Shown: in pieces, positions 1-13,766 of the stretch
How positions within the stretch are numbered: position 1 is the first letter of the stretch
How the letters are laid out: the number at the start of each line of letters is the position of its first letter
NCBI GenBank assembly: GCA_013365365.1
Contig: JABVXU010000093.1
Location: 1-64,000, forward strand
Direction of reading: 5' to 3'
Length of the DNA stretch: 64,000 nt
DNA from: Cruorifilaria tuberocauda
Taxonomy: Eukaryota; Nematoda; Chromadorea; Rhabditida; Onchocercidae
Translations under genes and position numbers: made by a program
Notes under the pieces: model-generated
What the model saw: the letters and a program-made list of their open reading frames with translations, nothing else
The model's database searches: none
Told to the model about the DNA's origin: nothing

Positions 1-1352
1 AGGAGCCACAGAACATCATATCAGCAACGAAATGGATTAAGTGAATGTGAAAGAAATGAACTTGAATTAAATGCGAGAGCTAAAAGTATTACTCAAAAAT
101 ATAAACGGTGAGTGTTAAATAGAATTTAACAGTTTAAATTTTATCTGATCCTGATAAATTCATGATACCATCATAATGAAATTGAAGCAATCTTTTTTAC
201 TTTCTCCCTCAACCTTTGCTTTAAACTAAAGCTACGTCATGTTTTAATTAAAAATTATATAACAGTTTTGAAGAGCAATATACTTTATGATTTATGAATA
301 AAATTTTCATGATTTCAACAATATCCGTGGGAAAGTAAAACTTAAATACTTAATTAAATTTATTTTCTAATCAACTACCTTAAAGATAAATGAATTCGAA
401 TAAATAATTTATTTTTGTTTTTCAAGCAACCATGAAAGCTTTTTTTCAGATATTTGCAAAAAAAGAGGCGAGTTGCGGAAAAATCAGGTATTCTCTCATG
501 TCAAAAATTGAATTGTCGAAAATGTGCTGCACAAAGTGATTTTGCAAATGATTGTTGTGATCTGAATAGTTTAATTTATGAAAAATACATGTAAAAATAT
601 GTGCGGCATGAAATTTTAATTTAAATATCTATTCAAGGTTGAGAATCAGTTAATATTAGATGACACCAATTTTATAAATTTATTGAACTCTATTAATTAT
701 TCTGAACTTAAATTAATCATTATATATTAAAATGTTTTGTAAAAAAAGGATCTCAAGAAGAAGGGGTATTTGAGGAAAATGCAGTCGTGGAGCAGCTTCC
801 TGAGTCAATAGAAACAAGCAAGTAAGCCTTTTTGTTCATGAATTCTAAACAGTTTATCCTATTCGATGTATTTTATTATCCAATGATTTATTAACTTTTC
901 TGCTGCTAAAAAGAATAGCTGCACTCTTTGATACTAAATTGTTAAATTCTTTGCAGTGAGTCGCATCAAATATTTGACTCCAGAAATAATTCTACCTCAC
1001 CAATCATGCAAGTAAAACTATTTAGCTAGTGTTTTCTTTATCTTCAAGAAAGAGAAAAAAGATCTTTTCATAGGAGGAAACAGGAGAAAATCTTTTGATA
1101 TATTTGTGATACTTTGAGAAGGAAGAAAGCTTACTGCTATTGCAACAGAGAAAATGGAATTTTTGCATCACCTTAAAGCAATAAAATATAAGAATAGACT
1201 TTTTCTTTAATCTTATCATATTAACAACTGACTCTTAGTTGTAATTGTTGACGTGTTTAGAAAAAACTTCTCACTATTTTGATATAAAATAATCTATTCA
1301 GGTGAAACAATATCGTGGAATAGCACGTGGTATTGAAGAAACAAAGCTATGA
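1..1352 (+). CDS. 3' part of an unrecognised multi-exon gene
   Basis: Five exons can be chained in phase: 1-107, 450-487, 749-821 (or 758-821), 957-1011 and 1302-1352, ending in TGA. The exon 450 acceptor is TTTTTTCAG, the 957 acceptor CTTTGCAG and the 1302 acceptor TCTATTCAG; donors are GTGAGT, GTATTC, GTAAGC and GTAAAA. The predicted tail of about 100 residues is hydrophilic and charged (segments such as ITQKYKRYLQKKRR and IARGIEETKL), with no motif I recognise. If the last intron is not removed, the frame instead stops at 1027-1029. The gene begins before the window, so its function cannot be judged. Consistent splice phase over four junctions is the main support. Confidence 0.5.
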
Positions 1353-3421
1353 GGAAGATGTATAAATAATAATCGAAAATTTTGATTATTCAGATCTATT
1401 TCCTCGTTTTGTAATTCATTGCACTCATATATAAATTTCTGATTTTCATTTAAAATTCTATAAAGTAATTCCAAGGGAGATGTAAACTGATGACCTTTTC
1501 TGATAGACATGAGAAAATTATGAATTAAAAATAAACATTAACTTCCGAAGAATCCTGCAAGAATTTATCTAGTCCAAAAAATGTGAATCAAAATTTCTCT
1601 GTGATTCCGGCGGTAGAACTTGGTAAGTAGTATAACTAGCTGCAAGATGATTCCTAGCGTAAAAGCATACATGTTATAAATAGAATTGGTTGGCTTAGAA
1701 AATAACTTATAAGTTGGCATATACTAATGTATTGAAATTCCGTCATTCTTTCATAAGGATGCAGAAAGTCTATAATGATACTTTTTAAATTACTTTGGCG
1801 AACATAGATAACTAATTGCAACGTCCCCTTATGATAAATTTTAGCATGTTTACATTATTAATTATATTAAATTGAACATGGCCTATTTCTATAAAATAGA
1901 GAAATTATGTAAGTGAAGAGACTGCCGCCTCGAAATAAATTACTTGTTTCTTCAAATTTCTAGCTTTAGATTTTTTTGTATATATTTTTTGTTTTCTGTG
2001 TATTCAAGCAGTCTTTGGTCATGGTCATTGGTTATTGCTTACTTCTTCTTCACATATCCTATTTTTTATATCTGAAATTAATTTAAAACGGACATCATAG
2101 GAGTGACGGGAGTCATCTCGCTGAAATATTTTTAAAAAACCTCGTTTCATTGCAATTACATCACATTAAAACCTACAAGATTCATTCTTCGCCTCCCGAA
2201 TTCTTCGCATACCTATAATATTTTTGTTCTTCACTTCTACTTATCCTAGAAGGCAATGAAGAAGTGAAAAATACTATTATTCTCTTAAAATTTCTCAAGC
2301 TGTTAACTTAGTGAGTTAGCAGCAATAAGATATTTGTATAAAATGCTAAAGGCAGAAATAATTTTTTCTTTTTTTTTCAACGCACTTGTTTAACTTCCTT
2401 CTCCAATATTTCATTCCTTATTAAAGTCTTTATTGAATAACATTTACTGGTAGATTTTCATGCTAATCATCTCACAATCTATATACAATATTTATTCTAA
2501 TTAAAAACGCACACTGCATATTTGTTTAGTACAATGCTGCTGTTTTAAATCTCTTACTATCCCTTTTTTGAATGCAGCTGTATCAAGTAATTTTAGAAGT
2601 AAAAGAGCATTTCACTTTAACAATTACTTAAAATAGAGCAAAATACATGGTGAAACATAAGTTCGAAACAAGTATTAAGTTTAATAAAGTAGTTAGGAGA
2701 GTGATTCAAAACCTTGATTTATATTTCATAGAGAAAAGTGTCCGAATTCACTCATTAAATTCAAAAATGATTTAAAATGATTTCACTTGTTCGAAAAGAT
2801 GGCTTAGGGCATTTTGCTTCAAATGAAAAATTTAATCACAGCGAATCTCCTTGGTCTTAATGATAAAAATCTGAAATAAAATATTTGTGATCGAATATTA
2901 TCGATTTGGTATAGCTTTAGAATTCAGGAAGGATGATGATAACGTGCATTGTACATTAATCACTGCAGGAAAAAATTGAGGCGCATGCATATTGCATCAT
3001 ACCCATATTCAATTTTGCAACTAATAAATCTGCAAAAAGACTTAGAAATAGATTTCCTGAAATATTTAAATAAATAAACAGTAGATTTATTTTAGTTAGA
3101 AAAATATTTCATAATAACAGAAAAACGATGCTCTTGACTTAAATTTGGCAGATTATATTTCATTTATTTTTTTGAAATAGACTTGATATAAGTATAATTT
3201 GCATTATGGTCAGTAAGTAAGACTATTAAGTGAAGGTTATACATTGTGAGATAAGAAATATAATAAGGTACTAAAAATGCTAAAAAAGCTATCAAAAGGA
3301 CTAGAATGTTTTCTAAGTTGTATGACGAAAACCAAACCATTTCAAAATCTATTTATTTATCATTAATTCTATTCAAAAGATGAGAAGCAATTAAAAAATA
3401 TCAAAATAAAATCTAGTAAAG
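1353..3421. other. Intergenic, no supported gene
   Basis: AT-rich sequence between the convergent ends of the first gene (+) and the LET-767-like gene (-). Open frames here are short and lack any recognisable motif or consistent splice pattern. I see nothing to annotate apart from presumed 3' untranslated sequence on both sides. Confidence 0.6.
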
Positions 3422-5980
3422 TCAAACCTTTTTATTATCAGCTGTGTTAATGTCTTGAGGTGGATCAGTCCTTCGCTTATGGTACCAGTAAATTGGTAAT
3501 AGTATATATTTCAATAAGGTCCATGGAATCATATGTCGCATTAACATCTAGAGTTGATAATTTTGGGAAGAGAAATATGAAAAACAAAATTTGATCAGAT
3601 AAGTCTAAAGAATTTCTCATAATCTTACTAAAATATTTATTTATTTCACAAAAATATTAATTTTCATTAAACAGTTATTTCAAGATAATAACACATATGA
3701 ATTTTTATTAAAAAAACATTCTGAACAGTAACAGAGAATAATGTTTTCCACTTAATTTGCTTAAAATATATCCTTACTCAAACTCATAAATAGAAATAAA
3801 AAGTTTGTTGCGATGATTACTTGCAGTTCATGATTAAGACATCCGCTTGTCATTCTTGTTAAACCAATTGTCTTGACAGCTTCTCTTGCAAAATCATCCG
3901 CATTTTTCACGAATAACGATTTATAATTATTATCATAATGCGTCATTTTTGTTGCTACGAGTGCAGGTGTTAAACACTGAACCTTTACTGTAGACCATTC
4001 GCGATCGATTGCCTCACATAAAAACGACAACATAACCTAAAAATTTTGCACCAGCACTTCTCAGCAATAGATTAAAAATAAATGAGAGGAAAAAATCTAG
4101 GTGAAAAAATATAAATCATTAAAATGATAAATGACTATAACAAAACACGTGCTTTTGACGCACAATAAGATGCGATATAAGGAAAGGGTCTGAAGCCTTG
4201 GCAAGATGATAAGACAACAATTTGTCCACCACCATTCTTTTCCATTGTTGGTAGAACTATTGACAAAAACTGAAATGCAATCTGGCTTATTGCATATTAC
4301 ATTAAGCTTTATTTCAACTACAAATGCGCCCTTTGCTAAATTGCTTTCAATAAAAACTATGGCTAATCCAATCAAAAGTCAAATGAAAAATCTATTAACC
4401 ACAGCGCACATATAGCATTAAGTGTGCTTTAAAGGTGGATAAAAAAATTAGTGGTAAAACTAGTTAAAATTTTATATAAATGATTTATATAATTTATATA
4501 ATTTTAACCTTACTTCTGCAGCACCTAATCCATTTACTTTAAGCAATTTACGATCGGCTTCTGGATTATCGCCATATCGCTCCATTCGTTCTCGTCCAAT
4601 ACCAACACTGTTTACTACAAACAATTATATTTCAACAAGTTATTTCATATCATCAAATATGTGTCTGAACAACGCTAATTATAGAAAAGAGAAGTCTCAA
4701 AGTGCCTCGAATATTTACAAGACTAAATTAATCGTTTCATTATTTAGATGGAAAAATTTATGCAGAATTCTTAAAAATGTACAAATGCTTACAAACAAAA
4801 CCAACATCGATGTCCTCAATAAATTTCCTCATTTCAGTATAATCACCATCATAGAAATCGAACAAATATGTCCGCACCCGAGCACCAAATTTGTTCTCTG
4901 GAAGATAGAAGGAGAGCTTACATTCTAAGGAAAAAACATCTACCAAGAATAGCGAGGTAGCGGAATGATTTAATTCGTACAATAGATCACGTTATTATAT
5001 TTTTCAATAAAGAATAGAATAACGTAAAGTAATTAATCAATTTCATTTTTCAAATTTTTTATTTACTCCATTAAAGCTGAATGTTAACAGAATTTTGAAA
5101 ATATGTTAAAGATTACAAAGATATCCAGTAAAAGAGTTGAAGTTGAACTAATTCTTTAACAGCATTACTTTAAAATTGATTAGAAAAAGAAGAAAGAAAT
5201 ATTCTACAGTTATGATAATAAATGTGACATGAATGAATAAAAATCATAGCTTATATCTGAGGACACTTAACAGAAAACCTTATTTGAAAATGGAAAATTA
5301 TTAGAAATATTTTCAGAAATCTATTATGGAAATATGTTGAGAATTTAAACTGTTTGCTTCAAATTAAAACTTCGAGGAAATTCATCAATTTTGAATTAAA
5401 TCCGAACCTAAATAAGCTTTCATTTCTTGAAGTTTTATTTCATTCCGACCAACGAGCACAAATTTTCGTAATCCATTTCTTGCTAGTTCGATTGTGTATG
5501 CCTTCCCAATACCATCTGTCCCACCAGTAACAACTGTAATACTAAATCTTGAAAATGATTAAAAGCATTAATCCAAGTAAATACATAAACGAGACAAATC
5601 TGGAAATAATAGAGATCAAATCTCTATACTTATATGCCATATTTGTTATCATTTCATAAAAATCACATAAATTAGAAAAAGGGACGAAAAGTAAGTTATG
5701 ATAAGTAAGAGATCATGGCTTGTAGTTATAAATAAAAAGAGATTGTTTAATTATATTTGAACAATTCGAAATGAATTGAAATCTAGATCTGAAAATATAA
5801 TTATAATAATAGCTAACCCGTCCATCGTCCTTTATATGGATCAAAATTAGGTTTATAAAACAGTGGAGCGATGAGATATATCGCAACAGTTGACCAAAGT
5901 GCCACAGCTGTCCTGATGATACGATAAATGACGTATGTCTTCAGAATCCAATATAATGTTGAATGCAACAGATAAAGCAT
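3422..5980 (-). CDS. let-767: LET-767/HSD17B12-like short-chain dehydrogenase
   Basis: Seven exons on the minus strand: 5980-5818, 5533-5408, 4897-4793, 4614-4514, 4269-4147, 4036-3821 and 3547-3422, giving about 319 residues, the usual size for this family. The N-terminus has a hydrophobic membrane segment (about residues 15-40). It is followed by the cofactor motif [11 protein letters not shown], the LNSVG strand, the catalytic SSCQGF serine region, Y-C-A-S-K (YxxxK) and the family-typical [10 protein letters not shown]. By homology it is an ER-membrane NADPH-dependent reductase, acting in 3-ketoacyl-CoA reduction of fatty-acid elongation and/or sterol metabolism. The C-terminus ends NKKV, a lysine-rich tail but not an exact KKxx signal. 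The ATG lies directly after GTTTCAG, which points to spliced-leader trans-splicing and fixes the start. All splice phases agree and no lesions were seen. Several LET-767 paralogues exist in nematodes, so the exact orthologue is an inference. Confidence 0.93.
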
Positions 5981-5991
5981 CTGAAACAACG
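5981..5991 (-). promoter_or_regulatory. Predicted trans-splice acceptor of the LET-767-like gene
   Basis: On the minus strand a TTTCAG sits immediately before the start codon at 5980, with no upstream coding exon in phase. This is the usual layout of a nematode spliced-leader acceptor. Confidence 0.65.
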
Positions 5992-8638
5992 AAAATTATG
6001 TGTAAGATAATCTTCGATTCAAAAAAAACTTAGATTTCAGTTTCGATTTTCAATTTGATACTTTTAAACTTAAGCTTCCAATACTTGATGCTTCTTCCCA
6101 TGTGCCAGTTAAAACCTCGAGTGACTCTTTTTAGGTATGGTAAAAATGATAATCACTGACTAACTGCTAATTTAAAACACTTACCTACTATATAGAAAGT
6201 AAATATGAGAAAAAACAGAATAATTCTTAAAAAATTACCGAGAAATAAACCGTTTTCATAAACGAATTACCATGTCTTTTAGTTTAAATGTAATAAAACA
6301 TAACAATTTCGTAATACATTTTTTCTACCTTTCTACTGTAGTACATTACTGGAGCAAAAGGCAATAAGTAAAGACGAAAGCATTAAGTAAGATGAGCGCT
6401 TTAGTTTCAATTTAAGCGGTTAATCAGCAAATAATGTGATAGGTAACTGGAAATACAACAATTAAATAATCCTAATCTACTTTGTTTAAACGAAAAGTAA
6501 TTAACGAAGAGAATGACTGCTATTAATATCACTTTATATTATACTCACTGAATGAGTAAAATTGGAAGAGAGCCCTTAGTAATTAACTAATTCTAAAATT
6601 AAAAAATCAACTGTTCCTAACTCTTTAAGTATTATCAATACTTTAAATATTTTAATATTTTAAATTGACTTTTTGAGATCCTTAACCAACCTATCATTGA
6701 ATGTCAATAATTTCAATACCTATAAAAAATACTTCATTCATTTCATATTGAAAAGTAAATGTCTAGAAAATGTGAATTGGGATGATGATAACATTAAAAA
6801 TAATAAGAAAAATTTGTATTGAAAGAATTACAAAAGGAAGATAATTGCTGTTATTTAGGTCAGATGAGGCAGTGCAGCATTTTACAGGTGCATTGAAAAG
6901 GTGTGAAAATGGCATACCCATTGTTGTCTGATGCTCAGTTATCGAGCATCTAATCGACGCCAAGTGGAACCCAATCACAAGGTTAAATGGCACGGTTCCG
7001 AAGTATTCACGCGACCCTTCCTCTTCTCTTCTCTCTACATAACTGTCGCCCTTGTCTTCTGCATCACTTATTAACTACACCAATTTTCTCCAATGTCGAT
7101 TTGACAGAGTTCTCCGCGAAGCGCACCACCAACAAAGTCGTCGTAATTCGGATCTTTCAGCAAAATAATTTCAAAAGTGTGTTTCGATGTCAAATCGATT
7201 ACTAGATGCAATTACCTGTACACTTTTTAACAGTTACTTCTTTGATCAGATAAATCGCTCTTTGAAGAAGGAATGAAAAAATGTAAAAAAGATTCATAGT
7301 GCCAGCAGTAATATTAAATGATATCTTGGTAAACTTCTATAGATAATTAAAGATAGGACTAAAAAGTTCAAGAAAAAATTTAAATCAGGAATGGATGAGT
7401 TGAGAAATTCATTCACTCATGTATGAATCACTAATAAGTGTAAAATCAACAGAATTTGACGAGGAATTAATTCATGTATCTTATGTCTGATAATGATCCA
7501 CCGCTCAATTAAATTGTAAACGTTAGCTTCTGAAATGGGCAAGAAAGTTCTACCAAAGAGTAGTGCGTTTTTTGATTTTGAAATTAGTAAAAAGATTCAT
7601 ACGGAATAACCCGCACTTCTACTTAGTCTGAACAATTCCGAGAATACTCTCAAAGGAAAGTAACTGAAAATCCTCCTGTCCCCCCTTACATTTTCTTTCT
7701 TGATTTCACTATCCAAAAAAGAGACTGATCCGCAGTAATTATAACATTCCTGGGACTTGACATTTAATAGATAGTAGGTGGTTATATAAAAGAATCGAAA
7801 TCAAAAAACTAAGTATTTTACATTTTATTAAAGCTACCTATCATTCTTCGGAATTATAGCTATATCCGTTTTAAACAGGGTTGAAAAACATAAATTAGAC
7901 TAATCCACTGCGACTTGAATAACATCTCACTTTTTTACAAGTAAAACAGTGTTAAAAGACAAAAAAGCATTTCGGTAAAATTTGTTTTGCAGATAAAGCG
8001 CAAGTTAAATTTTATTTTTGATCCAATAAATATAGATCAAATAAAGAGAACAGTCGATAACTCTTACATCAATTGCGTATTGGCAGGTCAGTTCCAAAAA
8101 TAACAAAAATAGAACGAATCAGGCCAGAATAACTTGAAAACAACTTTGAAAATTCCCATTTAATTATTGAAAAAAGCTCAAACTATTTAAATTGATTCCA
8201 CGAAAGCAATTTATAAGTAATCTTTTGGAGACTAATGTAATATATCAAATAATTAAAATACGTTTACATGAATATATCTCACAAATAAGTTAAACTATTT
8301 TGTTCCAGGGCAACACTTTTATACTTAAATCGAATTCATTACTAACAGCATACAATTTTTTTTTACATGTACATATTGAAATGAAATATCGTTGATCAAT
8401 GAAACAAATCACTGACTTCAAAAAGAACGTCTTTTATTTAAACGTCATAAAAATTAAAAATTTAGAGATTTAATAAAGTTATAAAACAGATCAATATATC
8501 AAGATAAGACATCAACTTCCCAACGAATTGTTCGTGTCAATAATTTTACTACCAAACTCATCTCCTATTTAACTAATGAAACCATTAACTTACAAATAAT
8601 AAAAAATAAAAAATGATTACGCAAGGATATTAGTGATA
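5992..8638. other. Intergenic between two minus-strand genes
   Basis: Mostly AT-rich with no supported exon. A locally GC-richer island at about 6890-7160 carries short open frames on both strands (about 70 codons) with no recognisable motif; it may be promoter sequence of the LET-767-like gene. The 3' untranslated region of dymeclin should begin just below 8639. Confidence 0.5.
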
Positions 8639-11600
8639 TCACGCAAGAAAAGAAGTGTTAAAGAGGCGTATACGAGTCGCATCCCAGTACAGTGTTGAAA
8701 ATTGGAACGTTAATCGCCAAACATATGGAACAAAAAATTCCACCGTATTGTCATCTTCCACGTATTTGAATTTCAATTCTGGAAACTTTTTCAGCCTAAA
8801 TAAAACGAAATTTTTAAAAGAGTTGCGAAGTGGCAAACACTTGCCACTACTCAGCAAACACTGATAATTGATTACAAATTACAAAATTCTAGGTAGTAAA
8901 TATTACGAGAAAATTTGCTTATAGAAGTTAAAATGGTATAATCTAAAATACCATCTGAGCAAGCTTAAAAAGTCCAACGGATGCAATACTAAAGTAACAA
9001 TTTATTTAAAAGTTTCCTTTTCAATAAAAATTTATGGAATTTTATAATAAAAATATGTTCACGCTAGCATACATTGAAAAGGAATGTAAGTACAAAAACG
9101 TGGTAGTTCACTTAAGAAACGAACCTATCAGTAGGCCAGTGGAGTGCTCCTTTTTCTATTGTAGCAAGAACAGCGCTGACCGACGATCCTCTTTCTAGAA
9201 GTTGTACTCGTGATGCAAAATGATTGATAACCTAGAACTCAAATTATAATGTCAAAAAAATTATGAAAGTTTAGAGACAAAACTAAAATGCTGGAAAAGC
9301 CGGAATGAACCAGAGTGCTATAAATGTATCAACAGTTTTTCACTATATAACTGCATACTAATTCGGCGATCTATGAACTATCTAAAGATATGCAAAATGT
9401 TTTCGTACCGTACAAATATTCCAAATCAGATCCTGGAACATCGGATGATTTTGGAAAGTATCGAACACATCACGTTTATAAAGTATGGTATAAATGAAGT
9501 GTGGGTTTGAGCGAAGATTTGATGTAAGGCAGCTGTTGCAAATTTCGAGTAAAGTGCGTATGCCTTCTTCCAAAGCCGTTATATCTTTATGCTACAAAAT
9601 ATTTTGGTACATAGAAGAATTTTTTCTAATTCGCAAATAAAATATTGAGTGAAAATTATGTAGGGAAATTTACATAATTGCGCGATTCTTTTTCCTGCAT
9701 AATATCATATTCAGCTCTGACGCGCATATTTTCGATTAATTTTGCATGTCGTCGAGTAAAGACCTAAAAAATTATTATATATACTAATTTACCGTAAAAT
9801 TTAAAAGGAAATGAAAATGAGCCTCGTTTAAATGCATTCAACCGACTGTAGAGCACGAATCAATGAAACAGATGAACTCGTCATAGCAAACTAGTAATTC
9901 ATGGATACCACAGAATGAGTAATAAAGACAGTAGGCTTTTTCTTAACAGTGTAAATTGTGATAATTAAAATTATTCAAATAAGAATTAGCAGGAAAATCC
10001 ACAAGTCCCAAAAGTTAATTTTACGCAAAACTCCATTTAAAAATTTCATACTTCAAGTAATCCAATCAATTTTTGACAGACAATGGATGTGAGATTTTTG
10101 AAATAGGACGACATATTAGCTAAAGCTGCAAGACAGTTTGTATGTAGATAACGGTCCTGCAAAAATATTTGCAATAAAAATTACGAGACATTTGGGAAAA
10201 CCATTGTATTAATGATTTTTTCTAAGTTTTATTTAACAGGGAGGCAATAGGAAAAGAATGGCGTTGACATTTTACTCTTTCGAGCAAAGAACTGCTGGGA
10301 CTGCTGGGATCTCAAAACATTGCAGCAACGCTTTAAATATATTTTGTTTACCATATGCTTCAAAAGAGCAACAAAGATGTTAGTAGGACCTCAGAAAATA
10401 TGAAATTTCGTACACATACATGAAATGTACACAAAATTTCCGGAATACTTCAAGAAAGGTTAATAATGTATGTTCAACTAATTCAAACCTTTGTTCTCAA
10501 AGTGTTGAGTTGTATAACACGGACAAAAACCAAGATAATCAAACCACCCAATGAAATCTCTCCTAACGGACGCTCACTATTGAACCATGTTGTATCTTTT
10601 ATCATCTATAAATATTTTTGAAAAATAAGCAGACAAAAAATCCGTAAATAAATATAAAAGAAAGTCAAGAGTCCTTTTAAAAATCTCATATAATCACCAG
10701 CTTTAATACCATTCGTAATGTAGTTATGCTAAAATTGAAAAAAATGTCTTACCGTTTCATGGGCAACTTTACAGAAAAAGTCGTCTTCGCTAAGGATTAG
10801 GATAACAATAAGTGCTAAATATACATGATGTGCATTATATGAACTGATCACACAATTGGTCTGAGCTCCATTATTAAGGACAATCAGTACTGGAAGTACC
10901 TAAAACAAATTCCTGATTACTCTTCAGTAACCTTTCATCAACCATGACGATGACAAGCATTCCAGATCTACTGAAACTTGAAATCTCAAATCCATTCAAT
11001 TAAAAAATTTGATTTAAATACATATTCTAAACCAACTAATTTTGTTGGCCAAAGCCAAAATTAATAATTACCAAAAACTTACTAGTTTTTCCAAATTAAT
11101 TCTTGAAAGGACATAATTTCGAAAACCAACGTTTCTATGCAACAATATGTATAAAAATAACATGGGTGACTGCTGATTCACTGTAGCACATAAGCGTTCA
11201 TATAAAAAACTATAATCTAGCTTGAATATACTAGTTTCACTATTGTTCATCGATGAAATTTCTGCAAATCAGAAATTCAAATCCATATTAACTGGTGGCA
11301 AAAAAAATTTTATTGCTAATGAATTAACTTCTATTAAAAGACGACTGCTAATGTTCAATAAGAAAAAGGAAACAATAAATAAACACATATATATATTACA
11401 TATATATGCCGTATGACTTGAGAAGATTTTGGCAAACCTAATTTCATCAAGCACCGTATCAATTAAAACTGCTGTAGAGAAGTAATCAGTAGTAATTACG
11501 TTGCACAGAGTGTTGATAAAAACAACTGTAAACACATAAGAAGTAAGTTTCACAAATTTTGGAGAGTTAAAAATCTGGGAGATTTACCATATTATCAAAG

Positions 11601-13749
11601 TCAAATTTAGTAAATAACATTAGTTCCATTTAGGCTTTATAGAATACAATATTAACGTAAAAATTATGTCAACCCAAAAAATTATTAGATTACCTTGAGA
11701 ATTTTGAAACTTCGAAAGCAACTCTTTGTAAGGATTTAGCTTTGCTTCTGGATCTTGGTGGCATGCTAGATTAAGCAGGAGAAGCACAGACAATGATCCA
11801 AGAGAGATTGGAGGTGTAGTTTTGCTATCATTATTATTATCTGAATTTGAATCGTCTATACCCGTGACAATTTGCACTGCCGACCAAACGGATGCTTAAA
11901 TATGTAGGGATTATTTTCATAAGTAAAATTCATAAGTTAAAATTACTCCTAACTCCTGAATGTATTTTGCTGAATAATTATTCAGTAATACGGTTTGAGA
12001 AGTGCCGATGAGTCATGTTCTTAACAAACAGTGGAAACATCGTCCATTTAAAAAAAGAAACTTGGAATGAGACAAACCTGCAAATCCCAGAACAATACTT
12101 TCCGGTTCTTTTTCATGTTTAATGACGCATGGAGTGTTTCGATGCAAATAATTTGATATTAGCGCTCGAGTGAGCTCTAGAGATCTTTTCGAGCTAAAAA
12201 TTTTTATAAAATTCATAAATTCCATTGAATGAACATAGCCAAAAACTTAATTTTAATTACAGTAAAAATATTGGAGGACTAACCATTTGCCTTGTGTTAG
12301 ATATCCGTAAAAAATATTTGACTTCATAACGTCATCGTCATAAAGCTGAGAACTGAGCAAAACTATTAAGCATTTTATTGCTTCGATATGAATCGTTTCC
12401 GTGGAATCACTGGAATATATGATAAATATAAGGCATATCGATTATTTTTAGTTTTATCTGCAGAGGCGATGATTTAAAAGACAGTAATGTAATTTACTTG
12501 TAAGGTAAATCGACCAAAATATCCACCAGAGTTTCCAAAAATTCTTCTGCCTTGTTCTCATAAAAACCACCGAATTCTTCGTCATAATCTGAATCATAAG
12601 CTGAAGAGAACGAAGTTCTGATTGCAATCTGTTTCTAAATTTGTTTCATTTTGAAAAAAAGACGAAAGAAACGTTATCAAAAAACGACTAAATCTCTTCC
12701 AGACCACTTGATACGTTTAAAAATGGAAAGAAGAGAATAGAAGTGGAAAGATGGGAATAATATTACTAACCTTCTTTTTTCTCTAAACTATTCATGTAAA
12801 AAATCTTGATGAATTCAGCCTCACAAAGTCTTTGAACCAAAAACTTGCAAATATACCGCAGAATGATTAACGCATTTCCTGTTTGCCAAAGAAAAATTCT
12901 GCTAAAAAACTTCACATAATGCTTTGATAACCGAAAAGCATCGCTACATTACCAAATGATTCCATTAATTTTCCACTGATAATTCGAAAAGTAGTAAGGA
13001 AGGAATTGATGAAACGAATTATAACTAATTCCATTGTGAAAAACTCCGAAACTTTAGGGAATTAAATTTCTGAATAAATTTATTCCAAAGAACTATAGAA
13101 ATTTTGCTCACTTGTTGCAAATTTCTGAAGCTTTTAGTTCTGCTGTCCGTCTGAGGAAAACATGAATAAATGATGCGAAATTACACGTTGTTGGTGTATT
13201 ATACATTAGCGACTGGAGACTGTCCGATAAAGAAACATCAAATTGCTCAACTTCCTTCCTTTAAATCAGGCAAGAGGAGACTTTTATTTTAAATATTAGC
13301 GTTAAAATAACACAACTTGTGTTTAACGCAAAAGATGTTTGTCTCTTTTTGTCCAAAGAGTTATTTTTGGACAAAAAGAGAATCTTCCCAAAGATCCCCA
13401 AGAATCCAAAAATCTTTCGCATTAAACATATACTGAGTTAACTTGTTATTTGATCGTCAGCAAGGAGTTTGGAATAATCGCTAGATTTGATGCTGATTTC
13501 AGTAAGATCAACAGCCGACAAAAGTTTTACTTCTCAGATTTCCAGCATCTTAACATCATGAATAATTAATCTCAAGCAGCACTTAGTAATGAAGAAAAAA
13601 AGTAACCTGTCATTGGAATCGATGAGGAAATTGAAAGAAAGGAAGTAATTCCAAAAAGGATCGTTATCACTGATCGGTTGCAAACCAACGAAACGTCGTA
13701 GATATGCATTTTCTTCAATCAATGTTTCACTGCTAATTCTCGCTCCCAT
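8639..13749 (-). CDS. DYM: Dymeclin homologue
   Basis: Sixteen exons on the minus strand: 13749-13607, 13492-13443, 13250-13112, 12901-12771, 12600-12498, 12409-12284, 12193-12078, 11894-11694, 11261-11083, 10899-10753, 10605-10489, 10156-10052, 9763-9674, 9591-9409, 9231-9125 and 8795-8639. They encode about 697 residues (human dymeclin 669). The start MGARISS keeps the N-myristoylation glycine. Conserved blocks include SDNDPFWNYFLSF, ISLGGLIILV, YLHTNCLAALANMS, FTRRHAKLIENMR, IYTILYKRDVF and LKKFPELKFKYVED. Dymeclin is a peripheral Golgi-associated protein involved in Golgi organisation and vesicle traffic. All phases agree. The weakest junction is between exons 2 and 3, where the only in-phase acceptor near 13251 ends GGAAG instead of TTTCAG. 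The intact reading frame over 2 kb argues against pervasive sequencing indels in this window. Confidence 0.95.
13342..13381. repeat. Perfect 16-bp inverted repeat in a dymeclin intron
   Basis: Arms at 13342-13357 and 13366-13381 are perfect complements (TCTCTTTTTGTCCAAA and its reverse complement) around an eight-base loop. It lies in the intron between dymeclin exons 2 and 3. It could be a small hairpin, the footprint of a mobile element, or chance. Confidence 0.7.
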
Positions 13750-13758
13750 TCAAAATTC

Positions 13759-13766
13759 CTAAATTT
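13759..13766 (-). promoter_or_regulatory. Possible trans-splice acceptor of dymeclin
   Basis: Minus-strand AATTTAG ends nine bases before the dymeclin ATG at 13749. No upstream coding exon was found, so this fits a spliced-leader acceptor. Confidence 0.45.

Noticed and set aside
1012..1029. Stop codon at 1027 as the end of the first gene
   Set aside because: A GTAAAA donor at 1012 joins in phase to a good acceptor and a short terminal exon ending at 1352, which I prefer, though the alternative is possible.
11269..11553. 94-codon minus-strand open frame in the dymeclin locus
   Set aside because: Flanking exons 11894-11694 and 11261-11083 join in phase and align with dymeclin without a gap, so this stretch is intron.
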